NCBI RefSeq assembly: GCF_048087625.1
Contig: NZ_CP159805.1
Location: 434,001-498,000 of the forward strand
DNA: 64,000 nucleotides
Source: Pseudothioglobus sp905182815
Lineage (GTDB): Bacteria; Pseudomonadota; Gammaproteobacteria; PS1; Pseudothioglobaceae
Reading direction: 5' to 3'
Of the stretch, positions 42,882-50,355 are shown one piece after another. The notes beneath the pieces were generated by a model. It saw only the letters and a program-made list of their open reading frames with translations. It was not told the DNA's origin and searched no databases. The position numbers and the translations under genes are program-made. The stretch's first letter is position 1. Each line of letters opens with the position of its first letter.

Positions 42882-43571
42882 TTATTCAGGGCTGAGTTCT
42901 TTTAATTTTTCATGCGCAAGAGAGTTATCAGGCTCTATAGATAAGACCAGCTCAAACGATTTGACAGCATCATCTTTTTTCCCAAGATCTACAAGAGCAA
43001 TACCAAGATTTAAATGAGCCAGAGTATAGTTTGGATTAATATCTATAGCTTTTTTAAAATTTTTAGCTGCATTTTTGATTTGACCAAGTTTTCTATTAGC
43101 AACCCCAAGGTTATTATGAGCCACAGCAAAATCATACTTGTATGCCACTGCCCATTCTAAATGTTCAATTGCATCCTCATATTGGTTTAAATCTATAAAC
43201 GTAACTCCTAGCTTATTATGAGCTTCAAAGTAACTTGGTAGAATTTCTACTGCTCTTTTAAAGCTTTTGGCTGCGTGATCAAGCTTACCAACCTCTCTCA
43301 TGACTATGCCATGATTTAAAAATGCTTCAGCGTAGTCTGGCTTTATTGAAATTGCAGTTTCAAAGAACTGTGCAGCAGGATCAAATTGCCCTAATTTTAA
43401 ATAGCATGCGCCTAGTAAGTTGAATAGTAATGGTACATTAGGGTAGTCTTCATTTAAGGCTTTAATCATTTCGATAGCCTCATTTATTTTGTCATTAGAA
43501 TACATACCTAAAACAATATCAACTTTCTCTTTGGGAAGATTTTGCGGAGTATTTTCTTTTTTATTTTTCAT
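42882..43571 (-). CDS. TPR-only protein, first gene of the TPR cluster
   Basis: A 229-aa protein made of five to six TPRs (residues 35-225) without a catalytic domain. Its first 75 residues follow the same plan as the three larger neighbours: a short helix pair, a YPxxxLLFNLLGACYLKLGQ segment, then repeats. It therefore derives from the same ancestor. It may be a scaffold or adaptor for the enzymes encoded behind it, or the remnant of a fourth enzyme. The gene ends with a clean stop 9 nt before the next start, and no homologous catalytic remnant follows it. Confidence 0.82.
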   Translation of the reverse strand: MKNKKENTPQNLPKEKVDIVLGMYSNDKINEAIEMIKALNEDYPNVPLLFNLLGACYLKLGQFDPAAQFFETAISIKPDYAEAFLNHGIVMREVGKLDHAAKSFKRAVEILPSYFEAHNKLGVTFIDLNQYEDAIEHLEWAVAYKYDFAVAHNNLGVANRKLGQIKNAAKNFKKAIDINPNYTLAHLNLGIALVDLGKKDDAVKSFELVLSIEPDNSLAHEKLKELSPE

Positions 43572-43670
43572 ATTTAGAGTTTTTAAACTTAAAAAATAGA
43601 TTTATATTTTGAATTTTTTTATTTATTTTACATATTATCTGAATTCTTGATGCCTATTTAATTATCTTAT

Positions 43671-43736
43671 GAGGTTAAATTTAAGCCTCTTTTATTTATA
43701 TTAAATCTTAGCGTCTAAATTATCAACAAGGCTAAG
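43671..43736. promoter_or_regulatory. Inverted repeats between TPR cluster and rluD
   Basis: In the 195-nt divergent gap, GAGG-TTAAATTTAA-G-CCTC (43671-43689) is a near-palindrome with a 10-bp perfect core. CTTAGC (43707-43712) pairs with GCTAAG (43731-43736). Promoters must be here for both directions, but no convincing -35/-10 pair could be picked by eye. Confidence 0.3.
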
Positions 43737-43766
43737 TTTATTATGGATATCAATTAAAATAACGAT

Positions 43767-44708
43767 ATGAAATCACTAAATATAATCATTCCAGAGAGGA
43801 TGACAGGAAGTAGGCTAGATGCTTCTCTGTCAGAAATGCTTCCTGATTATTCACGCTCAAAAATAACAACATGGATTAAATCTGGAGATGCATTAATTAA
43901 TCAAAAGACTTTTAAGCCAAAGGGCAAAGTGAGCGGCTCTGAAATTGTTTGTTTAACTTTAAACCAGAAGCAAAGTAATGACTGGATTGCTGAAGAAATC
44001 CCACTAAATATTGTTTATGAAGATGAGGATATTATTGTAATAAATAAGCAATTCGGGCTTGTTACCCATCCAGGTGCAGGAAATTGGAGTGGGACATTGG
44101 CAAATGCTCTACTTTATTATGATCCGGCTTTAGTGTCTCTTGATAGGGCTGGTATTGTTCATCGTTTAGATAAAAATACTTCAGGCTTAATGGTTATTGC
44201 TAGAAATGCAAAGTCACAAAAATATTTGGTTGAGCAGCTCCAAAATCATTCTATTGATAGGGAATATTCTGCAATAGTTTATGGTCATATGATTGCTGGA
44301 GGAACTGTTGATGAGCCTATTGGCCGCGATCCTAAAGACAGGATTAAGCAGGCTGTCTCAATGAGTGGAAAAGACGCGACAACTCACTACAGAGCAATTG
44401 ACCGGTTTAAAAGTCACACCCATGTGAAAGCAATTTTAGAAACTGGCCGAACTCATCAAATACGTGTCCACCTTTCTCATGTTGGACATTCTCTGATTGG
44501 TGATCCAATGTATGGAGGCCGTGTACGCTTTCCAAAAAAAGCAAGTGAGGAGCTAAAAGATGCCCTACTTAATTTCAAAAGGCAGGCGCTTCACTCAAAA
44601 AAATTAACTCTAACTCATCCTTTTTCAGGAGAGTTAATGTCATGGAAAGCACCACTACCAGATGACATGTTAAGGCTTTTGGAAGTCTTAAAAAAATTCG
44701 ATTCCTGA
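43767..44708 (+). CDS. rluD: 23S rRNA pseudouridine synthase RluD
   Basis: Makes pseudouridines 1911, 1915 and 1917 in helix 69 of 23S rRNA. An S4 domain (residues 15-75, SRLDASLSEMLPDYSRSKITTWIKSG) precedes the catalytic domain with the active-site Asp in GIVHRLDKNTSGLMVIARN. The GRTHQIRVHLSHVGHSLIGDPMYG block is typical. 313 aa, E. coli 326. RlmH, encoded earlier in the window, methylates the same psi1915. It is followed by pgeF as in E. coli. Confidence 0.94.
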   Translation: MKSLNIIIPERMTGSRLDASLSEMLPDYSRSKITTWIKSGDALINQKTFKPKGKVSGSEIVCLTLNQKQSNDWIAEEIPLNIVYEDEDIIVINKQFGLVTHPGAGNWSGTLANALLYYDPALVSLDRAGIVHRLDKNTSGLMVIARNAKSQKYLVEQLQNHSIDREYSAIVYGHMIAGGTVDEPIGRDPKDRIKQAVSMSGKDATTHYRAIDRFKSHTHVKAILETGRTHQIRVHLSHVGHSLIGDPMYGGRVRFPKKASEELKDALLNFKRQALHSKKLTLTHPFSGELMSWKAPLPDDMLRLLEVLKKFDS

Positions 44709-44730
44709 TAATTTTGACTTGTCTATATTA

Positions 44731-45453
44731 ATGAATTTTTTCCCGAGCAATATTAAATTACTTTCAACACCACGACTTATAGATGGGGGGCACAGTAAGG
44801 GTAACTTTGCTAACTTTAATTTGGCACTTCATGTTGGTGATGAGCAGAGCTTGGTATTGGCAAATCGTGACTTATTATTGAGGCGCTATAATCTACCCTC
44901 TGCTCCAGTATGGATTAATCAAACGCACTCTAAAATGAGCATTGATGCAGACTCAACATCATCAATAGTTAATGCTGATGCAAGTTATAGCAAAAAATCT
45001 GGAACAGTTTGTGGGGTTCTTACGGCAGACTGCCTACCAGTTTTTATCTGCAATAAAGAGGGCACTGCCGTTGGAATTGCTCACGCTGGCTGGAGGGGTT
45101 TAGTTGACGGAGTAATTGAATCTTTAATTGAATCTTTGGATTGTAATGGAGAGGACTTAATAGCTCATTTAGGCCCGGCAATCTCTCAATTATCTTTTGA
45201 AGTAGGCGGCGAAGTTAAATCTCAATATCTTTCTAAAAATAAAAATTTTAAAAATTGCTTTGCTTATTTAAATAATAAATATTATCTTGATTTGTATGAC
45301 GCAGCAAGGGTAGTTCTTAAAAGCCTTGGAGTAACTTCAATTAGTGGGGGCGATAGGTGCAGCTATAAAGAGTCAAATCAATATTTTTCATACCGAAGAG
45401 ATGGTGAGTGCTCAGGAAGGATGGCGCACCTAATATGGATGGGGCGGCCTTAA
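44731..45453 (+). CDS. pgeF: Purine nucleoside phosphorylase/laccase-domain protein YfiH
   Basis: Multicopper polyphenol oxidase family (DUF152), linked in E. coli to editing of wrong UDP-MurNAc precursors and in other species to purine nucleoside phosphorylase activity. The motifs NQTHSK, TADCLPVFICN and GIAHAGWRGLVDGVIES carry the metal-binding Cys and His; the C-terminus has YSYRRDGECSGRMA-like YFSYRRDGE. The ATG at 44731 is chosen over a TTG four codons upstream; neither has a clear ribosome site. It follows rluD, its usual partner, by 22 nt. Confidence 0.88.
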   Translation: MNFFPSNIKLLSTPRLIDGGHSKGNFANFNLALHVGDEQSLVLANRDLLLRRYNLPSAPVWINQTHSKMSIDADSTSSIVNADASYSKKSGTVCGVLTADCLPVFICNKEGTAVGIAHAGWRGLVDGVIESLIESLDCNGEDLIAHLGPAISQLSFEVGGEVKSQYLSKNKNFKNCFAYLNNKYYLDLYDAARVVLKSLGVTSISGGDRCSYKESNQYFSYRRDGECSGRMAHLIWMGRP

Positions 45454-45857
45454 GGGGTTATTTCTTTCTCTTTACCTTTGCCACTAAATTTCATTTCTCC
45501 ACTCTCTTTTTCAAGTAAATAATAGTGAAGTGATTTCTGTTTACGCTGCTTTTGCTGAGTAATACAACCACGAACTTCAAAATCATCAGTCAGGTTTATA
45601 TCCTCATAGGAAAAGTTAAGACATCGCATAAGCTGGTTATTGTTTTCGATAACATACTGACGAAAATAAAGCTCATCATTAAAATCAATTATTACATAAG
45701 CCTCATTATGAATGGGCATTCCAGGATCGACAATGATAATGCAATTTTCACTGAATTCAGGCGACATCATATCACCAATATTCTGAAGTGCATAAGGCTC
45801 TGAATTAGTTGAGCAAGTACTTTGAAATAAGGCTTTGGGATTATCTAATGCTGACAT
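45450..45857 (-). CDS. S24/LexA-fold protein without the usual catalytic serine
   Basis: A 135-aa protein resembling the peptidase S24 (LexA C-terminal) fold: EPYALQNIGDMMSPEF, then CIIIVDPGMPIHNEAYVII and DELYFRQYVI. In active S24 proteins the first motif reads GDSM, with Ser as nucleophile; here that position is Met30. The Lys position appears to be Arg66. It is therefore probably a non-proteolytic member. No DNA-binding domain. It overlaps mutM by 13 nt and the convergent pgeF by 4 nt. Function unknown; the fold call is by motif memory. Confidence 0.68.
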   Translation of the reverse strand: MSALDNPKALFQSTCSTNSEPYALQNIGDMMSPEFSENCIIIVDPGMPIHNEAYVIIDFNDELYFRQYVIENNNQLMRCLNFSYEDINLTDDFEVRGCITQQKQRKQKSLHYYLLEKESGEMKFSGKGKEKEITP

Positions 45858-46657
45858 TTAGGGCAATAATAAGTGGCTCGTTGATTTTGTACAATTTTTT
45901 TAATTGTACCACTGCATCTATTACATGGCATATCTTTACGGTCATAGACAGATAAGATTTGATAAAAATAACCAGCCTCACCATCAACATTAGAAAAGTC
46001 ATTTAGAGTAGTGCCACCATTATTAATTGATTCTGATAAAACCTCTTTGATACAATTTACAAGAATCTTATAGCGCTTCTTCGACGTTTTACCCGCCTCT
46101 CTTTTAGGGGATATGCCGGCTAGAAATAAACTTTCTGATGCATAAATATTTCCTACCCCCACAACGATATTACTATCCATAATGAATGTTTTTATGTTTT
46201 TTGTTTTGCCAATTGAAGCATTGAAGAGAGAGTTTTCATCAAACTCATAGCTTAATGGTTCTGGACCTAATTTTTTGAGAAGCGAAAGCTCCTCATCATT
46301 TTTTTGCCAAAGGATTGAGCCAAATCGACGAGGATCATGAAAACGCATGCTCGAACTATTATCTAATTTAAGTTCAAAATGATGATGTTTTTTTAGCGGT
46401 TCAATAATAGGGACAACACTTATTGATCCAGTCATTCCAAGATGCATAACCAGTTGTCCATCACTAAAGTCAATTAGTAAATATTTCGCACGTCTCGATA
46501 TTTTCCGAATAGTTTGATTTTTTAAGGTAGCTATAAGATGTTGAGGAATTTCCCAGCGAAGCTTTTTTTTATAGATATGAACAGATATAATTTTTTTATC
46601 AACTATTAGAGGTTCTAGTCCTCTTCTAGTAGTTTCAACCTCTGGTAGTTCAGGCAT
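45845..46657 (-). CDS. mutM: Formamidopyrimidine-DNA glycosylase
   Basis: Removes 8-oxoguanine and Fapy lesions from DNA. Starts with MPELPEVETTRRGL, where Pro2 and Glu3 are catalytic. The middle has LVMHLGMTGS and FHDPRRFGS; the C-terminal H2TH and zinc finger are GVGNIYASE and CNRCSGTIKK...YYCPKC. 270 aa, E. coli 269. Transcribed between a hidden small ORF and the S24-like gene. Confidence 0.96.
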   Translation of the reverse strand: MPELPEVETTRRGLEPLIVDKKIISVHIYKKKLRWEIPQHLIATLKNQTIRKISRRAKYLLIDFSDGQLVMHLGMTGSISVVPIIEPLKKHHHFELKLDNSSSMRFHDPRRFGSILWQKNDEELSLLKKLGPEPLSYEFDENSLFNASIGKTKNIKTFIMDSNIVVGVGNIYASESLFLAGISPKREAGKTSKKRYKILVNCIKEVLSESINNGGTTLNDFSNVDGEAGYFYQILSVYDRKDMPCNRCSGTIKKIVQNQRATYYCPKCQH

Positions 46658-46662
46658 GACTT

Positions 46663-46875
46663 TTATTCCTGATCGGTAACTAATGCAATTTTTTTTGAGA
46701 ATAAAAGAATCCCAGTTAAAAATTTTTTATGAGATATCTCTACTCCTTCTATGTCAGCAAAAGCAAAGGCAGTGTTTGATTTTTTGGCATTTTTAAGCCA
46801 AGCTATATGAATAGGATCAAGCGTTAAAGGATAATCTTGCCACTCTGCAAAAGAATTAGGGGGATTCGATATAAT
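46663..46875 (-). CDS. Possible small CDS with a non-ATG start, upstream of mutM
   Basis: A frame open on the minus strand between the chalcone-isomerase-like stop and mutM reads about 70 residues. It contains the stretches SNPPNSFAEWQDYPLTLDP, AWLKNAKKSNTAFAFADIEG and KFLTGILLFSKKIALVTDQE. It looks like real protein but has no ATG, GTG or TTG start in frame. A strong GGAGG overlaps the preceding gene's end, six nt before an ATT (46875-46873). It may use ATT or ATA, or be the surviving part of a decayed gene. No family recognised. Confidence 0.42.
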   Translation of the reverse strand: MISNPPNSFAEWQDYPLTLDPIHIAWLKNAKKSNTAFAFADIEGVEISHKKFLTGILLFSKKIALVTDQE

Positions 46876-46877
46876 GA

Positions 46878-47438
46878 CTAACCTCCAAGCATCGCCTTTT
46901 TCAAATTTTTCTGAATTGGGTTGTTAGATAGCCAGATCCCAAAGAAAGCTTTTTTGAATTCAATTCCAGGAATTGTATCGATATATGCTGAATTTTTAAG
47001 TACATTAGTTCCTGCATCTGGCATATAGATAAATTCAAAAAAATCACTATCAGTAACATCACTATTAAAGGTAGAGATGAGTTGCTCAATTTCTTCAGTA
47101 ATAGGGCCGGTATTGTTTCCAGTTGATTTAACTAATCCTGTATTCAATGCATCCTTCATAGCATCTGTAGTAACCATAGTGGACGTCACGTCGAGACGAA
47201 TAGCCATTGCCTCATTACTGCTTAGTATTTCTTCAGAATTACTACTCTGAGAGCCAAGATAAAGACTTGTATCATAAACTTTCATGAAGAACTTTACACG
47301 GGTACCCTGACCATTAAGCATTAGCTTTGTCCCTTGGTACTCCATAGAGCTGGGAGCTTCTGCAGCATTAATTGGCGATAATGCAAATGTGCTAATTAGG
47401 ATTAATAATGGTAATAGTACTGTTGATTTAATTGACAT
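46878..47438 (-). CDS. Chalcone isomerase-like periplasmic protein
   Basis: A 186-aa protein with a signal peptide (residues 1-26, LISTFALSPINA-AEA). The body matches the chalcone_3 family by eye: a start like EYQGTKLMLNGQGTRVKFFMKVYDTSLYLG, AIRLDVTSTMVTTDAMKDALNTGL, then PGIEFKKAFFGIWLSNNPIQKNLKKAMLG. Bacterial members have no known substrate; some bind fatty-acid-like ligands. The ATG at 47438 with GGA upstream is preferred to an in-frame TTG four codons earlier. Confidence 0.8.
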   Translation of the reverse strand: MSIKSTVLLPLLILISTFALSPINAAEAPSSMEYQGTKLMLNGQGTRVKFFMKVYDTSLYLGSQSSNSEEILSSNEAMAIRLDVTSTMVTTDAMKDALNTGLVKSTGNNTGPITEEIEQLISTFNSDVTDSDFFEFIYMPDAGTNVLKNSAYIDTIPGIEFKKAFFGIWLSNNPIQKNLKKAMLGG

Positions 47439-47563
47439 GAGTTGTTCCAAGGTTTTATTTAAAATTGAGTATATATTATAATAAGATATAAATTATAAAA
47501 AAACATTTACCTGTTAGCGAACTATTTATAATGATAACTTTATTAATCAATTAACTATATATT

Positions 47564-48154
47564 ATGAATCCATTAACCTCTGTTAAAGGCACCATCGTTT
47601 CAGGCTTTGTTTTAGCAATTCTTGTGGCGTTCTACTTGTCACCTGAAGGCTCATCTTTGATTCAACGTAACCTAAGTGTGTGGCTTCATGCTCTCGCTGG
47701 TGTTACTTGGGTTGGACTGCTCTATTACTTTAATTTTGTTCAAGTGCCGGCAATGGCAGATGCTCTTGCTGATGAAGGCGGACCAGGTCCTGCTGCAATT
47801 GGTAAGTATATTGCGCCAAAAGCTTTATTATGGTTCCGTATGTCTGCTGCTGTAACGTGGCTTACAGGTGCATGGGCTCTTTCATTGGGCTACGGTTTTA
47901 CTAATGCATTCCTTTTGAAGCCTGGTGCTGAGATGATTGGATTAGGCTCGTGGCTAGGAACGATTATGCTATTTAATGTTTGGGTTCTTATCTGGCCAAA
48001 CCAGAAAAAAATTCTAGGTATGGTAGAAGCTAGTGCTGAAGAGATTGCTAAGGCAAAGTTCACCGCGGCCATGGCCTCAAGAACTAACGTGGTGCTTTCG
48101 GTTCCAATGCTTCTTTGTATGATTGGTGCTGGTCATGGAGGGTATTTGTTTTAA
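47564..48154 (+). CDS. PuuD-like urate oxidase membrane domain protein
   Basis: A 196-aa membrane protein with about four helices (10-28, 35-60, 88-112, 125-145, plus a C-terminal one at 175-195). Segments LSVWLHALAGVTWVGLLYYFNFVQVPAM and LLWFRMSAAVTWLTGA match the N-terminal membrane domain of urate hydroxylase PuuD. Full-length PuuD carries a C-terminal cytochrome c domain, absent here. Stand-alone forms are common in marine bacteria and their role is unknown. Monocistronic, closed by a terminator. Confidence 0.75.
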   Translation: MNPLTSVKGTIVSGFVLAILVAFYLSPEGSSLIQRNLSVWLHALAGVTWVGLLYYFNFVQVPAMADALADEGGPGPAAIGKYIAPKALLWFRMSAAVTWLTGAWALSLGYGFTNAFLLKPGAEMIGLGSWLGTIMLFNVWVLIWPNQKKILGMVEASAEEIAKAKFTAAMASRTNVVLSVPMLLCMIGAGHGGYLF

Positions 48155-48181
48155 GTAGCCGAGATTAAGTTTAGCTTTAAG

Positions 48182-48202
48182 ACCGGGCATGCCCGGTTTT
48201 TT
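48182..48202 (+). terminator. Rho-independent terminator after the PuuD-like gene
   Basis: The 16-bp palindrome ACCGGGCATGCCCGGT (48182-48197) is followed by a T run. A 5-bp GC-rich stem with a 6-nt loop is the likely fold. Confidence 0.85.
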
Positions 48203-48519
48203 GTTGGATGTGTGAAAAACACAACAAAACTGTAATAAAGTAACAAAAAGCCACATAATTATAAGAATAGAAAATAATAGTAAGGGTTTAATGGATTAAT
48301 ATCTGTAATAAAATATTGGAGCAAGTACCTATCTCTTTGGGTTTAAAGCTAAAATATGAATGAGTTGTTGAAAAAAAACAACTAAATGTCTTATTTTTAC
48401 AAATAGTTGTTGACATTGGCATAGGAAGTGGTTATTATAGTTCTATTGTTATTCGTAAGGGTAGCAAAAGGCTGCTAAGGAAGACCTTAGCAATTAATAT
48501 ATTCTAAATGGAGAATAAA
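48203..48519 (+). promoter_or_regulatory. Non-coding regulatory region of the porin-like gene
   Basis: About 317 nt without a gene. The promoter is TTGACA (48410-48415), 17 nt, TATTAT (48433-48438), close to consensus. The motif AGTTGTT occurs at 48363-48369 and 48405-48411, and inverted (AACAACT) at 48377-48383; the direct copies are 42 bp apart and the second touches the -35. The leader carries a perfect 8-bp hairpin, 48473-48480 with 48485-48492 (loop AAGA), ending 27 nt before the start codon. Together these suggest a strong, regulated gene. Nothing else is recognised upstream of 48360. Confidence 0.7.
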
Positions 48520-49389
48520 ATGAAAAAACTAATCGCATTATTCGCAGTATCTGCAGTAGCTTCTACTTCAGCTGTTGCTGCAATTGCATTAAGTGGAACA
48601 GCTTCTGTATCGTATGACGATAACGGATCAAGCCCTTCTGCAACTTCTTATGACGCTGACTTGTTATTCACAGGTACTGCTGGTACAACTACTGTAACTG
48701 TCGGTATGGACGTTGATGGTAGTGGTGGTGTTAACACTGCAGGTTCAATGACATCAGGAGCTATGGGCATGACAAGTGCTACTATGGCAACTACAATTGG
48801 TCCAGTAACTATTGCTGCTGATATGTTCAACGAAGCTTCAATCGGAACAACTGATGGTGGTAACCTTCTTGAAGGTACAAAATCAATGGATACAGGCGTA
48901 ACTATTAGCCTAGATGCTCCAATCGGTGACGCTACTGTTGGTGTTGATAACTCTGGAAACGTAACTATTTCAGGTACATGGTCTGGCGTTACTATGAGCC
49001 ATACTTCTAAATCAGCGGGTGACACGACTACGGCTTCTGCAGCAATTGCTGGTATGGATGTAAGCGTAACTAATAAAGCTGGCGCAACTACTTGGTCATT
49101 AGGTACAACAGTTAGTGGTGTTGGTCTTACATTAGCTAGTAGCCAGAAAGTTACTGCTACATTTGGTCTAGCTGGAAATACAATGGTTGTAACTTCTGTT
49201 CCTAAGAGAGCTTCTGCTGTATCAGTTGCTGGTGTACATGGTACTTCACATGGTACGATGGCAATCTCTGAGAAGGCTTCATACGCAACTGTTGCTATAT
49301 CGCGTGCTCTAACTTCAGGCGCAACATTAGCTGCGACTTATAACACGTTTGATGATTCACTTACACTTAAGGCTTCTGTAGCATTCTAA
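48520..49389 (+). CDS. Porin-like outer-membrane beta-barrel protein
   Basis: A 289-aa secreted protein starting at MKKLIALFAVSAVASTSAVAA, a clear signal peptide; GGAG lies 6 nt before this ATG, so a start four codons upstream is rejected. The mature chain is rich in Thr, Ser, Gly, Ala and Val with alternating polarity, like beta-strands, and ends in phenylalanine (KASVAF), the outer-membrane insertion signal. Codons differ from most neighbours, as expected for an abundant protein. Probably a general porin; substrate unknown and no named family recognised with certainty. Confidence 0.8.
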   Translation: MKKLIALFAVSAVASTSAVAAIALSGTASVSYDDNGSSPSATSYDADLLFTGTAGTTTVTVGMDVDGSGGVNTAGSMTSGAMGMTSATMATTIGPVTIAADMFNEASIGTTDGGNLLEGTKSMDTGVTISLDAPIGDATVGVDNSGNVTISGTWSGVTMSHTSKSAGDTTTASAAIAGMDVSVTNKAGATTWSLGTTVSGVGLTLASSQKVTATFGLAGNTMVVTSVPKRASAVSVAGVHGTSHGTMAISEKASYATVAISRALTSGATLAATYNTFDDSLTLKASVAF

Positions 49390-49436
49390 ATTCGTTTAGA
49401 CTGTTCGGTTGACTTAGTAATAAGTTAATATTCAGA

Positions 49437-49463
49437 AAACCCAGAGCTTGCTCTGGGTTTTTT
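49437..49463 (+). terminator. Rho-independent terminator after the porin-like gene
   Basis: AAACCCAGAGC (49437-49447) pairs with GCTCTGGGTTT (49450-49460), followed by more T residues. A strong terminator for a highly expressed transcript. Confidence 0.9.
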
Positions 49464-49530
49464 ATGTCTAATTGAAAATAAGCTCAGTGAAATTAGATAA
49501 AATATAGCTATTTATCCAGTTACTTAAGAT

Positions 49531-50355
49531 ATGTTTGTTCATTTAAAAAATCGAGCGCTTCTAAAAGTATCGGGCTTAGATGCTCAGAACTTCCTTCAGG
49601 GGCAGTTAAGCAATGACATTACAAAATTAAATAATTCAAGTGTTCAGTTGAGTGCCTATTGCCAGCATCAGGGAAAGATCCTGGCATTATTCTGGGTAAT
49701 GAGACTTGAAGATAGTTTCTTGCTGTCATTTCCTTCAGACTTGCTCGAGGCAATAAAGCCAAGGCTTCAGATGTTTGTCATAATGTCTGATGTCTCAATT
49801 GAAGATGCAACAAAAGACTATATCCAGGTCGGATCTATTGGCCAGACTCACCAAAAATCACTGGTTATTAATGATAAATTATCACTAATAATTACTGACA
49901 AAAAAGATATTAATAAATTTAATATGGAACCAATAGAACATTGGGATATGGCTTGTGTTGACTCCTCTTTGCCAGAAATTTTTTCAATTACTAGTGAAAA
50001 GCTAGTGCCGCAGATGCTCAACTTGGATATTGATGAGTTTGGCGTTAATTTTTCAAAGGGCTGCTATCCAGGACAGGAGGTCGTTGCGAGGCTTCATTAC
50101 CTGGGCTCAGCAAAGCGCCGTCTTTTTGCCTTTGTGCTAGATTCAGATGTAAATGTTGGTGATTCTCTTTACTGCGCCTCTTCAAAGTCTGCAAAAGCTA
50201 GAGGTGCCCGCTATAAATCAAGCGGAATAGTTATATTTAGGATAAAATATAATTCGAAATTTTATTGCTTAGCTACACTAGAGGTAGAGCTCAAAGATGA
50301 AGCAGTAACTCTTAATAATGAACATGGCCCAACACTAACAAGAATACAAAAATGA
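49531..50355 (+). CDS. ygfZ: tRNA-modifying protein YgfZ (folate-binding)
   Basis: A GcvT-like folate-binding protein (274 aa) that supports iron-sulfur enzymes such as the tRNA thiolase MiaB. The diagnostic motif KGCYPGQEVVARLHY lies near residue 176; its Cys is functionally essential in E. coli. The N-terminal LDAQNFLQGQLSNDI is also typical. The stop overlaps the nhaD start by 4 nt. Its iron-sulfur clients in the window include RlmD, EpmB, GlcF and ferredoxin, but MiaB is not seen. Confidence 0.9.
   Translation: MFVHLKNRALLKVSGLDAQNFLQGQLSNDITKLNNSSVQLSAYCQHQGKILALFWVMRLEDSFLLSFPSDLLEAIKPRLQMFVIMSDVSIEDATKDYIQVGSIGQTHQKSLVINDKLSLIITDKKDINKFNMEPIEHWDMACVDSSLPEIFSITSEKLVPQMLNLDIDEFGVNFSKGCYPGQEVVARLHYLGSAKRRLFAFVLDSDVNVGDSLYCASSKSAKARGARYKSSGIVIFRIKYNSKFYCLATLEVELKDEAVTLNNEHGPTLTRIQK

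Larger units (their letters stand above)
36880..43460 (-). repeat. 102-bp coding repeats (TPR arrays) in four genes
   Basis: The TPR-coding parts of the four genes repeat every 102 bp (34 codons). On the + strand this appears as recurring blocks like TTATTATG(C/A)GC(C/A)TCAGC followed by ATTAAT. About 32 units are present in all. They are protein repeats that have diverged at DNA level, but some in the first sulfotransferase gene are similar enough to allow recombination. The span includes the non-repeat catalytic domains. Confidence 0.75.

Noticed and set aside
36880..43460. Regular ~102-bp repeated blocks resembling a minisatellite or CRISPR-like array
   Set aside because: They are in frame, 34 codons long and encode TPR motifs with diverged sequence; no constant repeat with unique spacers exists.
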